A stretch of DNA of 64,000 bases from Phycomyces nitens (GCA_022702545.1 JAHRBC010000003.1:7564001-7628000); one strand, 5' to 3'; shown: positions 34,472 through 45,778, counted from the first letter of the stretch. Numbers and translations are program-made. The notes: generated from the letters alone by a model not told the origin.

Positions 34472-35556
34472 GAAGGAAAGGTGTGTGACGGCGAGTGCTT
34501 TTTCTGTGCGTATTGTTTGCAATGATTTTTGAAAATTGTATTAGGAATCTCTGCAAAAAGAAAGAAAAAGAAAATAAACCTCGATTGTGAATATCAAGAG
34601 ACTATGTAGGATTGTCAGTAGAGAATATCAATTGACATTTTATCTTGGTGAATGCAGAAATGGCTAGAATTACAGTATATCTTGATGCTCTCAACCCTTG
34701 ATTTGCATCTCGGTCACCAAAAGAGGGCTAATAATTTAAGGCACTTTATACTGGTTCCTGAAATCAAAAGCTCTTCCCGTAATCACTCTGACCTTGACCT
34801 TTCTTTGTTGGTCAATAGTGCCACGAGTGTTTGCCAAAGATATAAAAATCGAATTATAAAATAAAGTCGTTAATTACAGCAGGTGTGCTTGTTCATATTA
34901 ATACAAGAGACATAGTACCATATAACCCATGTTTCCGATATTCTTTTAAAAAAAGTTCAATTGTAATTTCAAGAAAACAATACAATTGTTAAACCTTTAT
35001 TTCCACAAGAAAGGTGATAAAGAACGCTAGTATATTAAAAATGAGCAAAACAATATGATGCATATATTGAAGTTGACAATATAAACATCTATTGATAGGA
35101 TGAATGGTAAGAGTGATCCAATATACTTTGACTGACAATGGACATCAAGTGAATGAGCCATTTCTCAACAAGACGAACCCATGTAAATCCCTATAAGTTT
35201 ATTAAATAAATGAGGACTAGTATGTATACATTCAATCCTAATATCCTTTACTAATTGCCTATATATAAAGTAGAATTCAATATGTGTATTTCCCGGCATT
35301 TCTACTGGAACCAAAGGCTCCAGGTCGCTATTATGCATAGATATTTCGTCTTGTCCCAAGAGTCTTGTTGAAATATTAATGACGTCAAAAGACACTGACT
35401 AATCGATGTACAAAAGATGATGGAATGAAAAGAAAAAACAAAATAAATAATCCTAGTGAGATAAGCATCTTTAGTCTATCATAAGAGAATCGTCCTTCAA
35501 TCTGTTGTTCTTTGACATTTTCGGCTGTGATTAACGTAAATAGGATAGGGAACTTG
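34472..35556. other. Intergenic, start of repeat-rich island
   Basis: About 1.1 kb with only short, unrecognised open frames (for example minus-strand 35165-35395, 76 codons, containing EPLVPVEMPGNTHIEF). Composition shifts to AT-rich, gene-poor sequence that continues to about 46.5 kb. Confidence 0.4.
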
Positions 35557-35558
35557 TA

Positions 35559-35794
35559 GATACTGTGAGGGTTGTTTATTAAAGAAAGAATATTATGATG
35601 GTTTATATACTTGTTATTCTAATTCCCTTGCAACATATATTGTATAATGGTCGGTTATCACTGTTGAAGTGTAAAGTGTATGTGCAAATGGTGTGTGACT
35701 ATTGAGATGTTAATTTACTATCCTCATTAGCAAAGAGTAACCGAATATCGGTTGTTGAGTCTGTAGTTCACTCATTTGTGGTAAGGATACCATA
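35559..35794 (+). repeat. Dispersed repeat, copy A (~235 bp)
   Basis: Begins GATACTGTGAGGGTTG, contains GAATATTATGATGGTTTATA and CAAAGAGTAACCGAATATCG, and ends in an imperfect palindrome TGTGGTAAGGATACCATA. Co-linear similarity to copies at 40131, 43288 and 44611, all in the same orientation. Confidence 0.75.
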
Positions 35795-36795
35795 CTATGT
35801 TTACGAGACAAGCCGTATGGTATTTCTAAATTCAAAGAAAGGTTTGTATCTTGCTTACAATTATCTACAAGGAGATCAGCGATGTATATTGATAGTTATA
35901 TACTGAAAGTATTTATCCTGGGCCAATAGATATTTAATAGCTAGTCAGTGACCAGTATCTACTTTATGCTGTAGGGACAAGTAAGCAGACAATTAAATAT
36001 TTTATTAAAGAGATCATTAACCACTCTACTTTCTTAATGTGCTTTTAATTCCAAGTCTTCCTAGAACAAATTATATATAAAAACAGATGAAAGTATTTAG
36101 ATTTGTTTGATAATAACTGGTAACTAACTTGAGCTAATATAATAACTAGCTACATAACCAAGTTTTATCTTTGTATAGCCAAAAACACAGTTATTGTTCC
36201 AATTAATAGATGGATTTGCTCTTTTTGAACAAGCGGCTCTTTAGATAGTAGTAGTAGTTTTTTTTTTGTTTTCTTCATAGTTTGAAAAGAACTTTTCCAT
36301 ACGTGAACCCCGTGCTTTTGATATGTTTTTAATAACACAATATTTACGAGTGTAGAACCATTGATAATGAGCTTTTGTAGACGTAACTCCAATAACGGCT
36401 GGCAAGACATTGGGATCGTACTCTTGCTTTGTAGAAATATCTTCAATCGGTCGAGTGACAAGAGCTATATTCAGATTTTCCGGACACTCCTTGCTGTCAT
36501 TTATAACAAAGCGCGTTTCTTTGATAAATAATGTCTCCAAGCGAGTGTAGGTCATGTCAATGAACTGGCACCCAGGCACTGAGAGATTACCAGATACTGT
36601 TACACTAATAAACCACAGCAAGCTCAATTCTCTGCAGTGGAAGGATATAAACCTGAGGACATCTGAAGTAATTGATTTTCCTGATATTTTGAATGATTGG
36701 AGCCCAAATATCTTTGAGTTGTACATTTCGCCTTCAACGTTGACATCAATGTACTAGACTGAAAGATCTTTCAAACGAGGCGAGGCTTCCAAGAG

Positions 36796-36890
36796 CGTAT
36801 CTAGGTCAGGTAAAAAGTATTTTGTTTATTTTGCGGGTGTGTCAAGGCCTGGCGCCTGTAGGCATATAGGCCACCCACGTATCTAGGTCA
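36796..36890 (+). mobile_element. Mini-element copy 1 (69 bp) with 13-bp target duplication
   Basis: The 13-mer CGTATCTAGGTCA occurs at 36796-36808 and 36878-36890 and flanks a 69-bp insert beginning GGTAAAAAGTATTTTG and ending GGCATATAGGCCACCCA. The insert splits the C-terminal remnant of the F-box pseudogene; removing it and one 13-mer rejoins the paralogue alignment. A near-identical insert with a different duplication is at 42646-42736. Confidence 0.8.
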
Positions 36891-36954
36891 ATAGACGAAA
36901 AATCAAATCTCTGAGTTCCAGTTTGACCAAATTGTAAAGTTTCACACCCAGTGA

Positions 36955-38071
36955 AAAAATCTCAATTTGGCATTTTTATTTGGATTCCGCCATTTTTGTA
37001 TACCATTTATGGAACACCCATAAAGTCCGCTTTTGTACATTTGTGTCCTCCAGATTAAAAATCTACTGCCTTTTATGAAATACTCAAAAATAGTTTTATT
37101 TTTTCAAAGTAAATATCTTTATCCAATAAAAAATAAAAAATAAAGGGAACCAAGTAGAAATACTTGCTTGCTAGGTAGGAGCTCTTACATGCTAGATAAA
37201 GACTTCTTGACTTACCAAGGACAAACATGGGCCACCTATGAAGAGAATTGTATGAGTAAAAGAAAATAGTAATTAGAATATTATTGTATAAAACACCTCT
37301 AGGTTTTAGAAATACCTTACCGTTGTAATATATTGACAGAACGTGTAGATATTAATTAGCCTGTAGCATCATAAAAGACTAGATGAATACAAAAGTACGC
37401 GTCAATGAAATGTTTGATGATGTGATAATTCTTTAGAGATGTTCAACTTACATTGGCTGTTTGAGATTCTGATCTTGAGGAAAGCAAAATCTACAACACA
37501 ATGGCATCAGATTCGCCAAGTTCATCTATAAAATGAAAGGACCAAACGACATTAGTTATTGTTGACAGTGAAAGAAAGAAGAAGAAGAAGAAGAAGAAGA
37601 AGAAGAAGAAGAAGAAACAAACTTATGGCTAGCAATAAATTGGACAGCGAAATCATGTTTGACAAACAAGAAATATCAAGTATGGTGTAGATGGTAGTTC
37701 TTTGGTAAATACACATTAAAGGTGTATAGAATATGAACTTGCTATAAGAAAGTTTTCTTCTTCTTTGGTTTGAATCCTTGATTATGTTTCTTTGGTACTC
37801 ATGAGTTCATCCTTTAAGTTTTTTGAGTGTTTTAGACACTTATATGAAGGAGATGATATTTTCTAATATGTTAATCCGTATAAGTTTAGGAGTATTATAC
37901 TCTTGAGATCAATATAATACGTATGCCTAATCTCCAAGATTTATTTATTCATTCTATGCGTAATATTTTTAATAAATATCCCAAGTCCTTTTTATGAGCA
38001 CAACATTTTCATATTTATACTCTTTGTATAATATTTAATTCATTTTAGGAATATCGTCTGAATATGAAATA
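36955..38071. other. Non-homologous filler inside the F-box pseudogene
   Basis: AT-rich DNA with no equivalent in the intact paralogue. It starts close to CCCAGTGAAAAAATCTC, reminiscent of a mariner-type end, but no matching inverted end was found. A (GAA)n microsatellite (~13 units) lies at 37577-37617. No gene seen. Confidence 0.45.
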
Positions 38072-38881
38072 TTATCCAATCATCTGATCAGACATCGTAA
38101 AATTACTATTTTCTGCTTCATTTTTCACCGGGCGTGAACAAAAATCAAATGTGCGTAGGTTGGGATATTTGCAGGCGAAATAACATAGCCATCGATTGTC
38201 TGTCTCTCTGGATTCCAGTTTAAAGCTCTCCATTTTGGTGGCTGGTGATACTTTTATCATACGTTTAAGATCGGTATCAGAAAGGGTCAATCGATTCAAG
38301 CTTAGTCCTAAATCCGTAAGGTAGGGTAGGTACGAGTGAATGGCTTCAAAGTCGTCCAGTGAGAATGATATTGAGCTTATGTAGTTATGTTCTTTGGCAA
38401 GGTCTAGTTTTTCCAGTTTAGACAAGAATGAGAGTATTTCAATGACAAACTTTTCTGTGAAAAATTGAGGCAGATCATCCACACAAATATAGAGTTCTCT
38501 TAGTGATTTCCAGTGGTGCCAACCAGTGTTGCTTTCGAGATTGATAGAGGTTAAACAACGTGCGGTGAGATAAAGATATTTTACATTTCTAAAATTGTTT
38601 TGTAGTGCACAAAGTTCGTTGCTTGTTGTATGTATAGATTTATCTATGTGTATATATCGTACAAAGTGCCTAGTTTCTTTGTACTTTCGTGGATGATTTT
38701 GTCGTAAACCAACAGCATCGTGTAGGCTGTCTTGGGAATTAATGAATAGATCAGAGTGCATGGAATCCTGGAAGACTTGTGTCCACGACTTGCAGACCAA
38801 AGAGCAAGATACTTTATCCTCAAGGGGAAGATAATGCGCGAGTTTGATTAATATCTCTGGAGGAAGGTCTGCCAGAAGCAT

Positions 38882-40130
38882 AATTAAAGGGTATCTTGAA
38901 TATATGGATAGTAGAAAGAGAGGTCTTAAAGCCTTTTAAACGTTAAAGAGTTTTTATGGGTTCTAAAATTTGAAAAACTAAAAGAGGCGCAGTCTATTGT
39001 AGGACAGAACATACAAAATATAGTCAATGGAAGCTAAAGATGGATAAGGATATTCAAGGATACTACTCTATTAACATATAGAAGATTGGCTATATTGCAA
39101 AAGCAAATATTGCAATTATTCCATGTTTATTTGGTAAATATCTACATTGATATCCACACACTTGTTTGTAAAAGGGTCGTTCTATGATGTATTATGTGTT
39201 TCACAGAGCAAAATCATTTGTGTTTTTGTATGACAAGTTAAGTATAGAGAAAGACCTTGAAATATTCAAACTATTACAAAAGACTGACCATCCAAAGAAA
39301 GCTTCTAATATCTTTAAAAATAATTCTGGCGGTACCATCGCTGATTAAGATTTAGGTGCCCAGAGAAACGAAGCATGTAGGAAACCTACATATTCTGGCG
39401 GAAGTTGAGGCTCATTGACATTACATGTTGGACAGAACCGAGAAAGAAACATTTTCTAGACATAAGATTTTGTAGGACATCTAAAGAGAAAATGATCTTG
39501 GTATTTGATGCTCTAGTCTCATATGTGTTATTGCGGGTTGGAGATGTATTTTGGTATAACAGAGTATAGTGGCATTCTAAAAAAAATGCCTTGTCTAGAC
39601 TTTTCTCCACTATATCAATTTAAAGTAATGATGAAGGAAAAAATACCAGAAGCATTTCCAACAGGTGCGTGGTAGAATGGGTAAAGGTGGGGCTGACTGA
39701 ATATATCTCTGAAACAATTCAGTAATAGTCTTTTCTAGATTTTTGTTTTTGGCTGTGCACACAAGAGATAGAACAAAAGAAACGACAAGAGGGTAACGGT
39801 CATCAATATAAGAGATTCCAAGACACTGTATGTATCACAAACAGAGCTCCGTACACTCAGAATCTATCTACTGAAAGAAGTGTCCTAGTCCATTTGAACC
39901 CGAGAGGATGTACCACAGCACTTTTGAACAGGACGCATTTTATCAACTACTGTAGATCTATCAGAAACAAGAATTATCTTGAGGTCTATAGGAAAGGAAA
40001 CAAATTGAGTAATATGTATCCAAACCGAAGTTAAGGGAAACTGTGGAGTTGCATATGGTCCCAGGCGTAAAGAATCTGGTAGTGGACTGTGGGGGATATG
40101 TATTTGTTTGTATTTTAAAAAAGGCATTGG
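38882..40130. other. Repeat-island intergenic DNA
   Basis: No recognised gene. Minus-strand open frames at 39386-39610 (74 codons) and 39885-40127 (80 codons) have coding-like composition but no family signature and could be pieces of a decayed gene. Confidence 0.4.
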
Positions 40131-40367
40131 AATACTGGAAGATTGCTACTTGAATAAGTAATATTATGGTGGGATATATACTTATTATAGCCTCCTTGTT
40201 CTTTAATATATATTATGTAATAACCAGTTATCAATGTAGTAGTGTAAAGTATATGTGTGCCTGGTGTGTGCTTATTGAGATATTAATTTGCCGTGGCCAT
40301 TGGCAAAGAGTAACCAGAGATCAGTTTTAGAGCCTGTGTTCACTCAATTGTGGTATGCATATCACAA
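40131..40367 (+). repeat. Dispersed repeat, copy B
   Basis: Starts AATACTGGAAGATTGC, contains GTAATATTATGGTGG and CAAAGAGTAACCAGAGATCA, and ends with the palindrome TGTGGTATGCATATCACA. Lies about 145 bp beyond the 3' end of the intact F-box gene. Confidence 0.75.
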
Positions 40368-40510
40368 CAAGGAAGCAAACGGCTTAAAATTGTTCCAATA
40401 GACTATTGACCACTCTACCTTTGATATACCCTTGTTTATTTTAAGATACCCATGAGAATGTTCGTAAAAGACAGAAAAACACTCAGATTTTATTTAATAA
40501 TAGCAAATAA

Positions 40511-42337
40511 TTAAGATGATGCAATATTACAATCAGCCACATAACCAAGCTTTATCTTCGTATAGCCAAAAATACCGTCATTGTACCAATTAACAAGAGG
40601 CTTTTTTTTTGGTCGACAAATGGGGTTGTATATAGTAATACTCTTGTTTTCCTCATATTTGAAACAAAACTTTTCGATACGTGAGCCTCTTGTTTTTGAA
40701 AGACCAGTCATAGTGGGAAAGAGTCTTTTGTAAAACCAGTGGTAGTGAGACTTGATAGGAGTACCACCAATAATAATTGGTAAAACATTTGGATCATAAT
40801 CTTGCTTTGGAGGAATATCATCAATTGGTCGAGTGATGAGGGTTATATTCAAATTGTCTGGAGACTCCTTGCTGTCATTTATAATAAAAGCTGTATCTTT
40901 GACGATCAATTTCTTTAGGCGGGTGTAAGTCATGTCGATAAACTGGCATCCAGGTTTCGAAAAGTTGCCGGATACGACTGTATCAATAACATTCAATGCT
41001 TTCAAGTTTCTGCAGTGAAATGATAGAAATCTGAGAGCGTCTGATGTAATTTTTGATGCTTCTATTTCGAATGCTTGGAGCTTAAACCTTTTTGAATGAT
41101 AGAGCTCATCTTTAACTTTGATTTGCGCCTTATTTAGAGAAACCGATTCCAATCGAGGTGCTGCTTTAAAAAGAGTATCGAGCTCGATAGGCGCTGTTGA
41201 AATGCCAATTTTCAGCTCGACCAAATTGTAAAGATTTGCTCCAATCTCTGCCAAGTCTATAGGCGCACAAGTATATCGACCATTGGTCAAAGAAAATGAT
41301 TCCATAGTGCCCGCAAATTTTGTCAGGTAAAGAGTTGTGATCTGTTTGGGAATATCTTTGGGTTGGTCAAGAGGATAAACAGCAGTTCTTGGTACTCGAA
41401 GGTAAATTGTTACATGTCTTAATGATATCGGATGATGTTGTATCATATCCCAGAAAAACAGGCATTCTCGTAAAGGACAGTCGAGATATTCCATATTTAC
41501 TTTTTTTAGGTGCTGAAATGCCATAGGTATCTTGTGGAATAATTCTTTTGCTTCCATTCTTTGTTCTTGAATTCTGACTCGGCTATACGATGTACAGAAT
41601 CCAAATGTGCGTAGATTGGGATATTTGCGAGCGAAATAGCATAGCCACCGATGGTCTGTAGTTTTGGAATTTATGCTAAAGCTGTCCATCTTTGGGGTTG
41701 GTAATACTTTTGTTATACGTTCAAGGTCGGCGTCAGAAATGGTCAGTAGATCTGATGATAGTTTGAGGTGTACAAGGTGGGTCAAATGGGAATGAATGGT
41801 TTCAAGGTCTTTTAAAGAGAAGGACGTCTGTGTTGTCTCGGTTGGTCTACGAACAATTTCAAGTCGACTGAGTAGGGGTAAGCACAGAATTATTTCAAGA
41901 AATGCGTTTTCTGCGTCAGGTATACGTGAATCATCCAAAGAAACATGAAGCTCTCTCAGTAGTCTCCAGAGGTGCCAATCGGCCGTAATACCAAACTCAA
42001 TTGGGCTTAAGGCATTTTGTTCGATATGGAGATACTTTATATTCTGAAAGGTACTCTGTAGTGCGTAAAGTTCTTCGTCTGTTGCATTTAAATTCTGATT
42101 TACTTGCAGGTATCGTACAAGGTGTCCATTCGTTTGGTAGGTGTGGCAGTAATCTTCAACGGAACTAATAACATTGCGTAAATCATCTCTTGATTTTATG
42201 ACTAAATCAGAGTGCATTGAATCCTGAAATAGGCGTCTCCATGACTTGCATACCAAAGAGCAAGAAGCTTTATCTTCAATGGAAAGAAAATCTGCGGTTC
42301 TAACAATGATTTCTTGAGGAAAGTTCAGCAAGAGCAT
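40511..42337 (-). CDS. F-box/leucine-rich repeat protein
   Basis: Single exon, 608 aa, ATG at 42337. The F-box lies at residues 2-45 (LLNFPQEIIVRTADFLSIED, CSLVCKSWRRLFQDSMHSDL) and would bind Skp1 in an SCF ubiquitin ligase. The rest is irregular leucine-rich repeats (NIKYLHIEQNALSPIEF, LVELKIG, LESVSLNKAQI, LRFLSFHCRNLKALNV, YTRLKKLIVKDT) forming a presumed substrate-binding solenoid. Such F-box/LRR families are expanded in Mucoromycota and targets are rarely known. It has a broken tandem paralogue in the same orientation 3.5 kb to the left, so the locus has duplicated. No introns. Confidence 0.85.
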   Translation of the reverse strand: MLLLNFPQEIIVRTADFLSIEDKASCSLVCKSWRRLFQDSMHSDLVIKSRDDLRNVISSVEDYCHTYQTNGHLVRYLQVNQNLNATDEELYALQSTFQNIKYLHIEQNALSPIEFGITADWHLWRLLRELHVSLDDSRIPDAENAFLEIILCLPLLSRLEIVRRPTETTQTSFSLKDLETIHSHLTHLVHLKLSSDLLTISDADLERITKVLPTPKMDSFSINSKTTDHRWLCYFARKYPNLRTFGFCTSYSRVRIQEQRMEAKELFHKIPMAFQHLKKVNMEYLDCPLRECLFFWDMIQHHPISLRHVTIYLRVPRTAVYPLDQPKDIPKQITTLYLTKFAGTMESFSLTNGRYTCAPIDLAEIGANLYNLVELKIGISTAPIELDTLFKAAPRLESVSLNKAQIKVKDELYHSKRFKLQAFEIEASKITSDALRFLSFHCRNLKALNVIDTVVSGNFSKPGCQFIDMTYTRLKKLIVKDTAFIINDSKESPDNLNITLITRPIDDIPPKQDYDPNVLPIIIGGTPIKSHYHWFYKRLFPTMTGLSKTRGSRIEKFCFKYEENKSITIYNPICRPKKKPLVNWYNDGIFGYTKIKLGYVADCNIASS

Positions 42338-43287
42338 ATTAAAAATTTAATTTTGAATGTAGAAATGGTCAAAGAGGATATTTGAATGTTTTTTTTTGAA
42401 TGTTTAAGAACCTTTTGACTAATTACATTGTTGGAAAAGGTGAGAGGCGCAGCTATTGTAGGACAAAAAGGCATGATCCGCAGTAAGTAAAAGTTAAATA
42501 CAAGAACATACGATTTAAGAACAAGAGCAACATTCCATGTATCGGTAGTAATTGGCTTGATTTTACAAGAGAATATAAACTATAGTTATTTTAGAGCTAT
42601 ACAGTTAGGACATACATTCATATACGCACGCTTATACAGTGCGACTGGTAGATGTTGTCAGGTAAAAGTATTTTATTTGGTTGGTGTGTCAAGGTCTGGC
42701 GCTTGTAGGCATATAGGCCACCCGGTAGATGTTGTCAGTTACAAAAAAAAACAAATTATTGGTCAAACACTGTATGAATTAAAGCGTAATAAGAGGAAAA
42801 GATGCTGCTAGGTTTAATTCATAGCACTTCACCATAATTTAATCAATAGACAGACGTTTTGAAAAAGTAAAGTTGGCGTTCCAGAAGCTGGTATTGAGGT
42901 ATCTGTCCGAAGCCATAGGCCAAAGGACTTACTTCATTATACGAGTTGGAGGAGACTCTGACTGATCCCACTCACCCACACCTAGCTAGTTTCACGCACC
43001 AAGATGCAGATGATATAGAGGTTGGCATTGACCACCTAATAACTATATATAGCATCTTAAGAATTTAAACTTTTGACCAATAAAGAGAAAAGATGGTAAC
43101 ACAATCAGAGTCTCCGACTCAGGAAGTATAATGCCCAAAAATCCTTGTGTCCAACAGTGATGTCATTTGGGCCAGAAATAAGAAATGTGTACACACGTAA
43201 TCTTTTTTCTTGGTTCTTCCCCTTTCTTTTTTTTCGTTCAATCTTAAAAGATTGCTTGCGAGGTAAATATGGTCAGGGAAACTTTAG
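42338..43287. other. Intergenic DNA with mini-element copy 2
   Basis: Upstream region of the F-box gene. Apart from the inserted mini-element at 42646-42736, no gene or known regulatory site is recognised. Confidence 0.45.
42646..42736 (+). mobile_element. Mini-element copy 2 (63 bp) with 14-15-bp target duplication
   Basis: GGTAGATGTTGTCA is present at 42646-42659 and 42723-42736 (the next base G is also shared). The 63-bp insert begins GGTAAAAGTATTTTATTT and ends GGCATATAGGCCACCC, matching copy 1 apart from a few substitutions and a shorter A/T segment. Confidence 0.8.
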
Positions 43288-43528
43288 ATATTGTGAGAGT
43301 GTTATTTATTAAAGAAAGAATATTATGATGGTTTATATACGTTTTATTCAAATTCCCTTTTTAATGTAACGTCTGTTGTGTAATGTTTGGTGATCACTGT
43401 AGTAGTGTGAAGTGTACTCATGGTGTGTAACTACTCCTAGGATGTTAGCCTGTCATGCTCATTAGCAAAGAAGAGCCAGAGATCGGTTGTGGTGTTTGCA
43501 TTTCACTCAGCTGTGGTGTGTATATCAC
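43288..43528 (+). repeat. Dispersed repeat, copy C
   Basis: Starts GATATTGTGAGAGTG, shares TTATTAAAGAAAGAATATTA with copy A, contains GCCAGAGATCGGTTGTGG, ends CTGTGGTGTGTATATCACA. The similarity to copy A extends slightly further left (GGGAAACTTTAGATA). Confidence 0.75.
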
Positions 43529-43556
43529 AAACATCAACTCTCTCTTCCTAGTATTA

Positions 43557-44685
43557 TGCGTGGCGTACGAAGATTTGACAGCGACGAATTCGTCTACGTG
43601 GAGAAATTGGGTGACAAAGGTCATTTAGCTATTACTTCCTAATTTGCATGCCCGTCTTGTTTGCGACATTATCCAGAGTTATCGCTTCTGAAAGAATGCG
43701 TACAAATGACATGCATTTCAAGCAAAGTTGCAGCTCCAAATGATAACGCCGTATGCTTGGATGTCTCGTCGGATGTAGAATCAATCTTAGTTCCTACTTC
43801 TCAAGATTGTCATATCATTCTCACCATGTTCGGCCTCTGCAAGCGAGCCCAGTCGACCAAAATTACCAGATGCAACTTTAAAAACCCTTGCTCCCCTGGT
43901 GACAATGGTCGTCACCGACACACAAACCGCATTAAAAACCCTGAATACATATAAAAATGCTAAAAAAATTCCTTGAGCAGGCGCTCCAAAAAAACATAAT
44001 GAACTTCTCCAGTTTATCTGGAGCTACAAGTGTCCAGATAAGACCGATGAAAACGAGCAAAGTCTCATAAGGACAATGCAGTTTGTCTTGACAGACTTTT
44101 GCAGCAAATGCAACAGAAAAAGTTGTAAGTATGCCATATCTAAAAAGATTAAATTAACATTATTTCCTTGCAGCTGTGATCACCCTAGCCAACTCTGAGA
44201 GAACCTTCTGGGTTGACCGAATAGTTCCCCTATTCCAATCATTTGGAGATCAAGCGGGTCTCTTAACTTATCAATGGCGCGAAGTTTTCTCAAGAAAACA
44301 CGCAGAAACAACAATGAGCCAAAAACACTACGCACCAGGGAAAGCTCGGTTCGTCGACAGAATGGGGTACGCCTGTTACAACGAAGAAAGGCTTGTGATG
44401 GAGTCGTCAAGCGGGGTAACAAAAGAAAACGTCAGACACACAGTGGACGACACGATAAAACAAGTGCATATCACGGTCTCAATTTTAAACGCAGACATGC
44501 GTAGCCACATGAACGCTAGCGTTCAGACCATGACCAAAACCCCAGCCTTCGGAATTCATCTTGTACGAGCTGGGGTATATTGGTTTGTTAGTATCTTTCA
44601 GTTGAATAAGAATACTGCAAGTTTTTCTTATCAAACAAATGAATATTATGATTATCTATATACTATTAGTAAAATTACCTTGTAA
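43557..44685 (+). CDS. Orphan expanded-family protein, probably truncated or decayed
   Basis: Coding signal: 43557 ATG..FDSDEFVYVEKLGDKGH; an open frame 43661-43954; a segment near 43990-44127 (LLQFIWSYKCPDKTDENEQS..FVLTDFCSKCNRK); then a plausible intron (GTAAGTATG...TTGCAG) and 44174-44685 with SERTFWVDRIVPLFQSFGDQ, GLLTYQWREV, RLVMESSSG and NASVQTMTKTPAFG. I recall the ERTFWVDRIVPLFQ..FGDQTGLL core from a large family of uncharacterised Mucoromycota proteins; function is unknown. The first three segments do not join in one clean frame, and the last 25 codons run into dispersed repeat copy D, so this copy is probably truncated. Boundaries are approximate. Confidence 0.5.
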
Positions 44686-44844
44686 TTAAAGCTCTTGACG
44701 TGTAATGGTTGATTATTAATGTAGTAAAGTGTATGTCTGTCTGGTGTTTAGCTATTGTTATGTTAACTTGTCATGTATTTACAAGTAGTAACCAGAGATC
44801 GGTTGTAGAGTTTGTGTTTAATCGGTTGCGGTATATATACCACA
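44611..44844 (+). repeat. Dispersed repeat, copy D
   Basis: Starts AATACTGCAAGTTTTTC, contains GAATATTATGATTATCTATA and AGTAACCAGAGATCGGTTGT, ends TGCGGTATATATACCACA. It overlaps the 3' end of the orphan-family open frame and supplies its last codons and stop. Confidence 0.72.
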
Positions 44845-45742
44845 TAATTAATTTTATGATGGGAATTTGTATAACAAAAACACACTCGTCCTTGTCGCAA
44901 GCCAAAGCTTTCTGAGGAATAAAACAAGTGCCAGGGAATGCCATTGATAATGTGGTTATCAAATAACTTAGATCATAGTCCTATTACGATTATATGGTCA
45001 TATGTCGGATGAATGGTAAATGCAATAGTACCAGCTCCATTAAATATAAAAGATTTTGATTCTATAATCCATGAAGAGTGAAAGAAAATACCTTACAAGT
45101 ATGCGAGTGGCATTGAATGCCAATGCCAAATCGTACAGATCAAATAAAGAAGGCAGGAGTTGGCACAAAATATTAGATTTCTTTAATAAACATTATTTTT
45201 ATTATTGAATGTTGTATGTATTTACCCAGGTATTTTTAAGCATGGTTGACTAAACATAAAGCAAATAGAATATAACAATAGAGTTAAAGAAGTTATCTTT
45301 TGAATTGGCGGATATTGAATTGACCCGTTACTACGGGGAGTCCGTATTTATCAAAAAGTATCCAAGATAGGGACATTTCAATGCCCAATATCTAGGGCAG
45401 CTAAATACATCTTAATAACTATATATATATAAGAGTAATTTAATATCACAAACGTCAATATGGTTTTGCATTCCAGTGTAGAAAGGAAACAAGCACTTCT
45501 CCATCTTGTTCATTTTTAGCTAAACACAATTGGGATTATACATTTTTATCTGGCTTCCATGTACGGGTTTTTCCATTTTTTTTTATAAAAAAAAAGAGAA
45601 AACCGAGATTCTTTACTCCAAATCACTTTTCATTCTTCATTCTGATCAATTCTTGCTTGATCCATATACGGCTTTTTCGAATACAGTATGACTGTATTTA
45701 AGACTATACAAGGTCTTTTGATAACTTTTAGAATTCCAGTTC

Positions 45743-45778
<36 letters not shown>

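Larger units (their letters stand above)
36140..38881 (-). pseudogene. Broken F-box/LRR gene, paralogue of the intact gene at 40511-42337
   Basis: The N-terminal part, 38881-38072 (269 codons), is an open frame: F-box LLADLPPEILIKLAHYLPLE, CSLVCKSWTQVFQDSMHSDL, then leucine-rich repeats up to YPNLRTFDFCS, aligned along its length with the intact paralogue. It then reads into unrelated sequence and stops. The C-terminal part reappears at about 36950-36140 (LYNLVKLELR; GCQFIDMTYTRLETLFIKET; YEENK; VFGYTKIKLGYVA) in at least three frames. The paralogue's middle (about 150 codons) is missing and replaced by about 1.1 kb of non-homologous AT-rich DNA, and a 69-bp element is inserted at 36809. Transcripts of the N-terminal part could still encode a truncated F-box protein. 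Confidence 0.82.

Noticed and set aside
36955..37010. CAGTGAAAAAATCTC as a mariner-type transposon end
   Set aside because: No inverted partner was found before 38071 and no target duplication could be shown.
42557..42811. 84-codon open frame across the mini-element
   Set aside because: It exists only because the insert is open in that frame; no family resemblance.
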